From the NCBI GenBank assembly GCA_904420125.1, contig CAJFUK010000046.1, positions 1-37,631 on the forward strand: DNA of 37,631 nucleotides. Direction: 5' to 3'. This document shows positions 17,104 to 24,122 of this stretch, piece after piece; position 1 is the stretch's first letter, and each line of letters opens with the position of its first letter. The notes under the pieces were generated by a model. It ran no database searches. It was not told where the DNA came from and saw only the letters and a program-made list of their open reading frames with translations. The DNA comes from Candidatus Falkowella caecavicola (GTDB lineage Bacteria > Bacillota > Clostridia > Oscillospirales > Ruminococcaceae). Both the position numbers and the translations under genes were made by a program.

Positions 17104-20100
17104 TTATTTAAAATATTCAACACCTGAACGGAAGATCAGCTGATCTTTATGCGAAGGGATATTTTTGCAGACATCCGGATCGACTACACGTTCGCTGTGT
17201 GCCATTTTACCTAGTACGCGGCCATCAGCAGAAGTGATTCCTTCGATTGCATAGACGGAATTATTCGGATTGAACCGAATATCATAGGTGGGGTCGTCAT
17301 TCATATCGACATATTGTGTAGCAACCTGTCCGTTTACAATTAACTGTTCGATTACTTCTGGAGGCGCTACAAAGCGTCCTTCTCCATGAGAAATCGGTAC
17401 ACAGTGGATTGCGCCGACATGGAGATTTTTCATCCAGGGAGATTGGTCCGAGCATACCCGAATCCGTGTCATCATCGATTGATGACGGTTAATTGAATTA
17501 AATGTCAGGGTAGGGGAATTTGGATGCATATCTACAATTTTTCCAAAGGGAACCAGCCCCAGTTTAATCAGGGCTTGGAATCCATTACAGATACCCAATG
17601 CAAGACCATCACGTTTCTGCAGGAGATTATGCACTTCTTCTTTTAGTTTCGGATTGCGGAAGAACGCGGTAATAAACTTTCCGGAACCGTCCGGTTCATC
17701 TCCGGCAGAAAATCCTCCGGGGAACATCAGAATTTGCGCTTGCTGTAAACGTTTGACCAGTTCCTCTACAGACTCTTCGATATCACTGCCGGTTAAATTA
17801 CGGATGACAAAAATATCGGTTTCAGCGCCTTCTTTTTCAAATGCACGCGCGGTGTCGTATTCACAGTTTGTTCCGGGGAATACCGGGATCAAAACCCGCG
17901 GTTTGGCCGTTTTATTCCGACAGATCAGAGGTGTTTCCGTATGGAAAGAAATCGTTGGAATTTTATCTTCTGTAACTTTCGGGAAACTGGGGAATACAGG
18001 TTCCAGCTTTTGTTCATATGCAGCCTGTAACTTGTCTATTTCCAGATGAATACCATTTGGAGCAATGATATCCGTTCCGCCGGTCACACCGATAATAGAA
18101 AGTCCTTTCGTTGAAGCTCCGCCGGAAAGTTCGATAATAAAACCACCGTAACAGGGATTAAAAAGCAGTTCACTGCTCAGTTCTTTACAGGCTACAAATC
18201 CTGTCCGGTTTCCCAGACACATTTTGAAAATAGCCTCCGATACCCCTCCATAAGACAGTGCCCAAACAGCTTTTGCCGTTCCGTCGGCGATTAATTTTTC
18301 TACTTTGGTAAATGTTTCTTTAATACTTTTATAATCCGGTGTTCCGTCCTTATTATATTGGGGGAGAATCATGGCCACTTCGGTAGAGGTACCTTTAAAT
18401 TCTGGTGAGACAACCTTTTGGGCATTTGCAGTCGATACGGCAAAGGAAACAAGCGTTGGAGGCACATCAATATTTTCAAAAGTGCCGCTCATAGAATCCT
18501 TTCCGCCGATTGAAGCAATTCCCAGTTCCATTTGCGCTTTAAAAGCACCCAGCAGTGCAGACATTGGCTGTCCCCAGCGAACGGGATCATTTTGCGTGCG
18601 CTCAAAATATTCTTGGAAAGTCAACCAGCAGTGCTGATGACTTCCGCCAGCAGCAACCACTTTAGCTACCGATTCAATCACAGCATACTGGGCGGCATGA
18701 TATGGACTCTGTTCACTTAAATACGGATTAAATCCCCATGCCATCAAGGCACATGAAGAGGTGTTGCCATAGCGTACCGGGATTTTCATGGCAAGTGCCT
18801 GTGTGGGTGTCAACTGATAAGCGCCGCCGTAAGGCATCAAAACACTGCCGGCGCCAATAGACGCATCAAAACGTTCGACCAGCCCTTTTTGAGAACAGAT
18901 ATTTAATGAAGATAGATGCTTTACCCATTGTTCTTTTGTATTTTCATAGGTATGTACTGGGTGTACAGATGCCTTAGGAATTTTAACAGAAGTATGTTTT
19001 TCCGCACCATTTGAATTCAGAAATTCTCTCGAAAGATCCACAATGGTATTTCCGAGCCAATGCATTTTCAGCCGAGGAGAGGCGGTGACTGTGGCTACCT
19101 GTGTGGCCAACAGGTTTTCCTGATGCGCTTGTGCAATAAATTTTTCTGCATCTTCCGCAGCCACTACAACAGCCATCCGCTCCTGAGATTCGGAAATAGC
19201 CAGTTCTGTACCGTCCAATCCATCATATTTTTTCGGAACTTTATCCAAATCGATTTCCAATCCATCTGCCAATTCTCCAATGGCTACTGATACGCCTCCT
19301 GCTCCGAAATCATTGCAGCGTTTAATGAGACGGGTGACTTCGGGATTTCTGAATAACCGTTGGATTTTACGTTCTTCCGGCGGATTGCCTTTTTGTACTT
19401 CCGCGCCGCAGGTTTCCAGTGAAGAAAGGGTATGAGACTTGGAAGAACCAGTAGCACCGCCACAGCCATCCCGTCCGGTTTTTCCGCCAAGCAGAATCAC
19501 AACATCCCCAGGCTGTGGACGCTCACGAATGACGTTTTCAGCTGGTACAGCACCTAAAACAGCACCAATTTCCATCCGCTTTGCCACATATCCAGGATGA
19601 TACACTTCTGCTACATGTCCAGTAGCCAAGCCAATCTGGTTTCCATAAGAACTATATCCGTTTGCAGCAGTTGTAACAATCTTCCGCTGCGGCAGTTTCC
19701 CAGGAATAGTCTGGTCAAAGCCGACGAGGGGATCGGCCGCGCCAGTAACCCGCATGGCACCGAAGACATATGCACGCCCGGAAAGCGGATCACGGATGGC
19801 ACCGCCCAGACAGGTGGCTGCACCGCCAAATGGCTCGATTTCTGTCGGGTGGTTGTGGGTTTCATTTTTAAACATCAAGAGCCAGTCTTCCTGTTTTCCA
19901 TCAACGTCAATTTTAATCTTGACAGAGCAGGCATTGATTTCTTCAGATTCGTCCAAGTCGGGAAGCAGTCCATCTTTTTTTAATTTTTTTGCAGCAATCA
20001 CAGCCAGATCCATCAAAGTGATCGGTTTATCTTTTCCCTGGTAGAGATCTTCCCGTGTCAGCAGATATTCCTGATAGGTCTGACGGATTGCGTCATCTTC

Positions 20101-20820
20101 AATATCCACCTGATCAATTTGTGTCAAAAAGGTTGTATGACGGCAATGATCCGACCAATATGTGTCAATCATGCGAATCTCCGTTAACGTTGGATCACGA
20201 TGTTCGGTGTTCTTAAAATAATCCTGGCAAAAACGAATATCGTCCTGATCCATCGCCAGCCCATAGTCCCGGATAAACGCTGCAAGCCCTTCTTCATCCA
20301 GCGATGTAAATCCAGAAAGGACCTGGACTGTAGTCGGGGTATCATACTGCTGATTCAGAGTCTCCGCCAATGCCAGAGAGGCTTCACGGCTTTCAACCGG
20401 ATTAATCAGATAATGTTTGATTTGCTCAAATTGGGTGTCTGTTATATTGCCTTTTAAAATATAAACTTGTGCAGATTTTACCTTGGGACGGTCGCCGCAG
20501 GTTAAAAATTGGATACACTGTTCACAGGAGTCCGCACGCTGATCAAATTGTCCGGGCAGAAACTCCGTTGCAAATAAACGCTCATCAGCCGCTAACTTTG
20601 GCAGTTCTGTATAAGTAACATCAACCGGCGGTTCCGAAAAAACAATCGGAGTCGCCAAATCAAAAATTTCTTTTGAAATTCCTTCTACATCATAACGGTT
20701 TAAAATGCGGACTTTTTTTAGCTCATGGATTCCCAGCACGGAAATCAGGTCGTTGAGAACGCTGCCGGCGTGTGCAGCGTATGCTTCTCGTTTTTCGACA
20801 TAAATACGCAATACAGACAC
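17104..20820 (-). CDS. purL: Phosphoribosylformylglycinamidine synthase, single-chain (clostridial clade)
   Basis: A 1238-residue enzyme of purine synthesis that converts FGAR, glutamine and ATP to FGAM. The long form carries the glutaminase in the same chain. The N-terminal PurS-like domain starts SVLRIYVEKREAYA. The synthetase core shows YWSDHCRHTTF, MFKNETHNHPTEIEPFGGAATCLGG, GRDGCGGATGSSKSH and DFGAGGVSVAIGELADG. The C-terminal class I amidotransferase has PGGFSAGDEPDGSGKF, the nucleophile Cys in GICNGFQALIKLG and HGEGRF. The start is chosen at GTG 20820 because GGAG lies eight bases ahead of it; the upstream GTG at 20829 leaves almost no spacing. It stands apart from other pur genes, downstream of mtaB and prs on the same strand. 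Prs makes PRPP, the first substrate of the same pathway. Confidence 0.97.
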   Translation of the reverse strand: MSVLRIYVEKREAYAAHAGSVLNDLISVLGIHELKKVRILNRYDVEGISKEIFDLATPIVFSEPPVDVTYTELPKLAADERLFATEFLPGQFDQRADSCEQCIQFLTCGDRPKVKSAQVYILKGNITDTQFEQIKHYLINPVESREASLALAETLNQQYDTPTTVQVLSGFTSLDEEGLAAFIRDYGLAMDQDDIRFCQDYFKNTEHRDPTLTEIRMIDTYWSDHCRHTTFLTQIDQVDIEDDAIRQTYQEYLLTREDLYQGKDKPITLMDLAVIAAKKLKKDGLLPDLDESEEINACSVKIKIDVDGKQEDWLLMFKNETHNHPTEIEPFGGAATCLGGAIRDPLSGRAYVFGAMRVTGAADPLVGFDQTIPGKLPQRKIVTTAANGYSSYGNQIGLATGHVAEVYHPGYVAKRMEIGAVLGAVPAENVIRERPQPGDVVILLGGKTGRDGCGGATGSSKSHTLSSLETCGAEVQKGNPPEERKIQRLFRNPEVTRLIKRCNDFGAGGVSVAIGELADGLEIDLDKVPKKYDGLDGTELAISESQERMAVVVAAEDAEKFIAQAHQENLLATQVATVTASPRLKMHWLGNTIVDLSREFLNSNGAEKHTSVKIPKASVHPVHTYENTKEQWVKHLSSLNICSQKGLVERFDASIGAGSVLMPYGGAYQLTPTQALAMKIPVRYGNTSSCALMAWGFNPYLSEQSPYHAAQYAVIESVAKVVAAGGSHQHCWLTFQEYFERTQNDPVRWGQPMSALLGAFKAQMELGIASIGGKDSMSGTFENIDVPPTLVSFAVSTANAQKVVSPEFKGTSTEVAMILPQYNKDGTPDYKSIKETFTKVEKLIADGTAKAVWALSYGGVSEAIFKMCLGNRTGFVACKELSSELLFNPCYGGFIIELSGGASTKGLSIIGVTGGTDIIAPNGIHLEIDKLQAAYEQKLEPVFPSFPKVTEDKIPTISFHTETPLICRNKTAKPRVLIPVFPGTNCEYDTARAFEKEGAETDIFVIRNLTGSDIEESVEELVKRLQQAQILMFPGGFSAGDEPDGSGKFITAFFRNPKLKEEVHNLLQKRDGLALGICNGFQALIKLGLVPFGKIVDMHPNSPTLTFNSINRHQSMMTRIRVCSDQSPWMKNLHVGAIHCVPISHGEGRFVAPPEVIEQLIVNGQVATQYVDMNDDPTYDIRFNPNNSVYAIEGITSADGRVLGKMAHSERVVDPDVCKNIPSHKDQLIFRSGVEYFK

Positions 20821-20844
20821 AGTATTCACTCCGTTCAGTTTCGC

Positions 20845-20872
20845 CTGTTTTATTTATCCGGAAATAAAACAG
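20845..20872. repeat. Perfect 11-bp inverted repeat in the purL leader
   Basis: CTGTTTTATTT and AAATAAAACAG flank a six-base loop (ATCCGG), about 25 bases upstream of the purL start. No T-run follows on the purL strand. It could be a leader hairpin or a protein operator; no purine riboswitch core was recognised. Confidence 0.45.
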
Positions 20873-20907
20873 AAAAATTTTCTATGATTTCTTTAAGTAT
20901 ACAGTAT

Positions 20908-22215
20908 TTATTTCATAAATTCAATGTTTTCGCACAACTCACCAACACAACATTTGCCTAGGATGTTGGAAATTTTTGTGCATATTATCTTTCCGGACAG
21001 ATCGTTATCCGTATACACTCGAACCGGTGTATAGTTGGGCGTATATCCTTGATAAAAATTCTCTGTCTGTTTTTCAAACAATACTTTTTCCACACGTCCG
21101 ATCTGCTGAAGGCAGAATTTTTCATGCAGCCGGTCTCCAAGAGCAATCATCTGTTCGCTGCGTGCTTCTTTTACCATGTTATCCAACTGGTGCGGAAAAG
21201 AAGCAGCACGGGTGCCTGGCCGAATGGAATAGGCAAAAACATGAATACGTGCAAAACCGATTTCTTCTACATACTGAAGAGATTGCGCAAATTCTTCTGA
21301 GGTTTCTCCGGCAAATCCTACCATGATATCCGTGGTAATCGCAGGATTTTCAAAAGCCTGTCGGATATTTTCAACGATCTGTCGGTATTCCGCTGTATTA
21401 TAATGGCGGTTCATCCGCCGAAGCGTTTTATCGCACCCACTTTGCAAAGAAAGATGAAACTGCGGGCACAACTTAGGAAGGGAAGCCATGACAGCGATAT
21501 CTTCTTTTGTTAAAAGTTCAGGTTCCAGGGAACCCAGACGAATTCGTTCTATGCCATGTACACTGCAGGCTGTCTGCACTGCGTCCAACAGTTTTAAGCC
21601 AAGATCTAGTCCATAGCTGGACAGATTAATGCCAGTCAAAACAATTTCCCGATACCCATTTTGTGCTAAATTTTCCAGTTCTGTACGGATATCTTCCAAG
21701 GGTTTGGAACGAACGGGGCCTCGCGCAGTGGGAATAATACAATAAGAACAGTATCGGGTACACCCATCCTGAATTTTGACAAAAGCGCGAGTACGGTCCG
21801 CAAAACGGGAGATCTGCATTTTTTCAAAATTTTCTTTCCGTTCATGCGGCAGAATCTGAATAATCCGTTCGCCGGTTGCCATGGCTTGTTTTACCAGCGA
21901 TGGCAATTGCGCACGCTCTCTTGTACCGGTAATAACGTCCGCTTCTGCGATTTGTCTTACATCTTCTGGAAACGCCTGTGGAAAACATCCGGTCAGGGCA
22001 ATAACTGCACCCGGATTCTGCCGTTTATACCGACGAAGCATCTGCCGGGACTTTTTGTCCCCCATGGCAGTCACCGTACAGGAATTAATCACATATACAT
22101 CCGCGATATCCAGATCGGATACAATATCAAATCCAGCGTCCGCAAATGCGGACATCAAAAATTCTGTTTCATACTGATTGACTTTACAGCCAAGTGTATA
22201 AAATGCAGCTCTCAT
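20908..22215 (-). CDS. mtaB: tRNA (N6-threonylcarbamoyladenosine-37-C2)-methylthiotransferase
   Basis: A 435-residue radical SAM methylthiotransferase that converts t6A37 to ms2t6A in tRNAs reading ANN codons. The N-terminal MTTase domain has its three cluster Cys at residues 10 (TLGCKVNQYE), 46 (INSCTV) and 77 (LTGCFPQ). The radical SAM cluster is CTRYCSYC (Cys152, 156, 159), and a short TRAM-like C-terminus follows. The pattern TLGCKVNQYETE distinguishes the MtaB branch from MiaB and RimO. ATG at 22215 is chosen because the family starts right before the FYTLGC motif; the open frame continues 19 codons upstream, but those residues look unlike the family and lie in a hairpin region. It sits between prs and purL on the same strand. 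Confidence 0.94.
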   Translation of the reverse strand: MRAAFYTLGCKVNQYETEFLMSAFADAGFDIVSDLDIADVYVINSCTVTAMGDKKSRQMLRRYKRQNPGAVIALTGCFPQAFPEDVRQIAEADVITGTRERAQLPSLVKQAMATGERIIQILPHERKENFEKMQISRFADRTRAFVKIQDGCTRYCSYCIIPTARGPVRSKPLEDIRTELENLAQNGYREIVLTGINLSSYGLDLGLKLLDAVQTACSVHGIERIRLGSLEPELLTKEDIAVMASLPKLCPQFHLSLQSGCDKTLRRMNRHYNTAEYRQIVENIRQAFENPAITTDIMVGFAGETSEEFAQSLQYVEEIGFARIHVFAYSIRPGTRAASFPHQLDNMVKEARSEQMIALGDRLHEKFCLQQIGRVEKVLFEKQTENFYQGYTPNYTPVRVYTDNDLSGKIICTKISNILGKCCVGELCENIEFMK

Positions 22216-22262
22216 ATATTTTATTTCAACCTTTCTGTCTGATGGGGCGGCCTGCCAAACTG

Positions 22263-22298
22263 AAAGCGCCATGCTGAAAATATTCAGTACGGCGCTTT
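22263..22298 (-). terminator. Possible terminator or hairpin after prs
   Basis: AAAGCGCC-GTA-CTGAA...TTCAG-CAT-GGCGCTTT (read on the minus strand) begins 18 bases after the prs stop. Only a weak T-rich sequence follows, so read-through into mtaB is possible. Confidence 0.5.
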
Positions 22299-22315
22299 GA
22301 ACATATGTATCATGC

Positions 22316-23494
22316 TTAAAAATTGGAATAGCCCATCCGGTGCAGGAAGTTATGAATCCGTTCAGAAGGACTTAACAGTTTGCTGATGGAAGAGTCATGA
22401 TTTAGATTATCAATAAAATACGCAAGATATTTGGAAATATCCACTTCTACATACCATGGACGTTCTAACAGTTCCGGACGCCGGTAGACACCGTTTGTTG
22501 TAAAAACACGATTCAGAAAACCTTCCTGATACGCCTTATCAAACTTGTCCAAGCCGTCGCTGAAAAGGCCAAAAGTCGTACAGGCAAAAATACGTTTTGC
22601 CTTCATGGCTTTCAATTTATAAGCGATTTCCAGCATGGAATCTCCAGAAGAAATCATGTCGTCTACAATAATCAGATCTTTACCCTCTACGCTGTCTCCG
22701 AGAAATTCATGAGCGACAATCGGATTCCGTCCATTGACAATGGTGGAATAGTCACGGCGTTTATAGAACATCCCCAGGTCCAAACCCAGCACAGAAGAGA
22801 AATAAATACAACGGGACATAGCTCCTTCGTCAGGAGAAATAATCATCATATGCTTCGGGTCAAACTGCAAATTGTCTACGTTTTTTGCTAATGCTTTAAT
22901 CATCTGGTAAACTGGCTGTACATTTTCAAACCCTTTCAGAGGATTTGCATTTTGTACACGGGGATCATGGGCGTCAAAGGTGATAATATTATCTACGCCC
23001 ATCTGAGTCAATTCCTGCAGTGCCAGTGCACAGTCCAAAGACTCACGGGAGGCGCGACGGTGTTGACGGCCTTCATAAAGCATAGGCATGATCACGGTAA
23101 TTCGGCGCGCTTTGCCGCAGGTGGCCGCAATAATACGTTTTAAATCCTGATAATGATCGTCCGGACTCATGGGCACGGTCATATCATACATTTGATAAGT
23201 GACGCCATAATTGAAAGGATCGCAAATAATATACAGATCATATCCACGGATCGTATCTTTAATGCAGCCTTTGCCTTCTCCGGACCCAAACCGAGGACAG
23301 GAATGGTTGATCAAATAGTCTTCCCGCTGGTAGCTGGTAAAGAACAGAGAATTCACATCATGACTGGTACGATCTTTTCGCCAGGCGACAATATAATCGC
23401 TGATTTTTTTACTGATCGCTTCACAGCCCCGCATTGCAATAATTCCTAAAGGTGCAACCGGAGGAGTAATAATCTCTTCAAAATTGTCTTCCAT
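22316..23494 (-). CDS. prs: Ribose-phosphate pyrophosphokinase, divergent clostridial type
   Basis: A 392-residue PRPP synthetase homologue, longer than the usual 310-320 residues. It makes PRPP from ribose 5-phosphate and ATP for nucleotide, His and Trp synthesis. Catalytic landmarks are recognisable but altered: RQHRRASRESLD replaces the usual RQDRKxxxREPI, FDAHDPRVQNANP replaces LDLHAGQIQGFF, and the PRPP loop reads VDDMISSGDS rather than VDDMIDTAGT. An N-terminal extension of about 60 residues and a longer C-terminus account for the extra length. The open frame extends 155 codons further upstream, but that part is low-complexity Phe/Tyr/Ile-rich and crosses the nrdD promoter region. ATG 23494, with GAGG six bases before it, is the plausible start. 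It is divergent from nrdD, linking PRPP and dNTP supply. Confidence 0.88.
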   Translation of the reverse strand: MEDNFEEIITPPVAPLGIIAMRGCEAISKKISDYIVAWRKDRTSHDVNSLFFTSYQREDYLINHSCPRFGSGEGKGCIKDTIRGYDLYIICDPFNYGVTYQMYDMTVPMSPDDHYQDLKRIIAATCGKARRITVIMPMLYEGRQHRRASRESLDCALALQELTQMGVDNIITFDAHDPRVQNANPLKGFENVQPVYQMIKALAKNVDNLQFDPKHMMIISPDEGAMSRCIYFSSVLGLDLGMFYKRRDYSTIVNGRNPIVAHEFLGDSVEGKDLIIVDDMISSGDSMLEIAYKLKAMKAKRIFACTTFGLFSDGLDKFDKAYQEGFLNRVFTTNGVYRRPELLERPWYVEVDISKYLAYFIDNLNHDSSISKLLSPSERIHNFLHRMGYSNF

Positions 23495-23555
23495 ATTATA
23501 CCTCGCTTTTATTGTATAAAATTTGGGTGTATGTATAACACAAATTTTCAATTCT

Positions 23556-23584
23556 ATCTTAACATAAATCGGCTTTTTTGGCAA
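23556..23584 (-). promoter_or_regulatory. Putative prs promoter
   Basis: On the minus strand TTGCCA (23584-23579), a 17-base spacer and TAAGAT (23561-23556), about 62 bases ahead of the prs start codon. Confidence 0.5.
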
Positions 23585-23780
23585 GAAGCTCTCACAAAAA
23601 TACAAATATCTGTTTAAAGAGACAAATATTCTGCTAGTTGGAGATGGAAATCTGAACATTTTAGCAAATGGTTCTGTTATTTGTAAATGCTGAAGGGTCG
23701 GGAAAATGAATTTAAGATATATTGCAGATGTGTATCTTGAAACCAATCGGATAAAAATAGATAGAAAGTTTATCTGTTGA

Positions 23781-23789
23781 TGTGGATAA
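23781..23789 (-). promoter_or_regulatory. Perfect DnaA box
   Basis: TGTGGATAA on the plus strand is the exact complement of the consensus DnaA box TTATCCACA. It lies in the prs-nrdD spacer. In E. coli, DnaA boxes also control nrdAB; a single site by chance remains possible. Confidence 0.4.
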
Positions 23790-23820
23790 TCTGTTTTGTA
23801 TTTGTGAGACCAGTTATGAT

Positions 23821-23836
23821 ACACAACATGTTGTGA
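23821..23836. promoter_or_regulatory. Upstream NrdR-like box
   Basis: ACACAACATGTTGTGA, close to the NrdR consensus ACACWATATATWGTGT and nearly palindromic. It lies 101 bases upstream of the main box, so it is not part of a standard tandem pair. Confidence 0.55.
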
Positions 23837-23921
23837 TTTGTTTTTTAAAAAGTAAAAAGTAATACAAAAATACACAAAAATAGATTTTTGGAAAATACAG
23901 GATAACAGCAAATAAACAAAA

Positions 23922-23969
23922 ACACAATATATTGTGATGGTTGAATAATAATATAACAATTTTTTGTGT
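23922..23969 (+). promoter_or_regulatory. Tandem NrdR boxes upstream of nrdD
   Basis: The first box ACACAATATATTGTGA (23922-23937) is a near-perfect NrdR site. A degenerate second box TAACAATTTTTTGTGT lies at 23954-23969, exactly 32 bases further. Three helical turns is the spacing usual for paired NrdR boxes. NrdR is the ATP/dATP-sensing repressor of ribonucleotide reductase genes. The pair is 27 bases ahead of the putative -35 element of nrdD. Confidence 0.8.
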
Positions 23970-23996
23970 TTTATTTAAGAAAATCAAAAGATACTA

Positions 23997-24025
23997 TTGA
24001 CAAAAGGCAGAGATATCGTTATACT
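23997..24025 (+). promoter_or_regulatory. Putative sigma-A promoter of nrdD
   Basis: A perfect TTGACA (23997-24002), a 17-base spacer and TATACT (24020-24025), giving a 5' untranslated leader of about 90 bases. Its presence shows that the open frame beginning at 23997 is not the real start of nrdD. Confidence 0.75.
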
Positions 24026-24122
24026 GATAAACGTAATATTGATGAACAGGCAAATACAAGATATGGTGTTTTGTTCGCAAATACTGAGAAGCGGGTTCAA
24101 ATCATATGTGGGAGGCAAAAAA

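Larger units (their letters stand above)
23495..24122. promoter_or_regulatory. Divergent prs-nrdD regulatory region
   Basis: A 628-base A+T-rich non-coding region between divergent prs and nrdD. It holds the putative promoters of both genes, NrdR-like boxes and one perfect DnaA box (listed separately). The long open frames entering it from both genes are low-complexity and lack family homology. The stretch 23585-23780 shows nothing else recognisable. Confidence 0.75.

Noticed and set aside
20830-20907. Purine riboswitch upstream of purL
   Set aside because: The 78-base spacer is short and no conserved purine aptamer core was seen, only an inverted repeat.
22216-22272. Upstream 19-codon extension of mtaB
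   Set aside because: The family starts right before FYTLGC, and the extension crosses the hairpin after prs.
23495-23959. 155-codon upstream extension of the prs frame
   Set aside because: It is Phe/Tyr/Ile-rich, unlike any Prs, covers the putative prs promoter and NrdR-like and DnaA boxes, and a good RBS precedes the ATG at 23494.
23997-24122. 42-codon N-terminal extension of nrdD
   Set aside because: Its first codon lies in a perfect -35 element; the ATP cone begins at ATG 24123, which follows GGGAGG.
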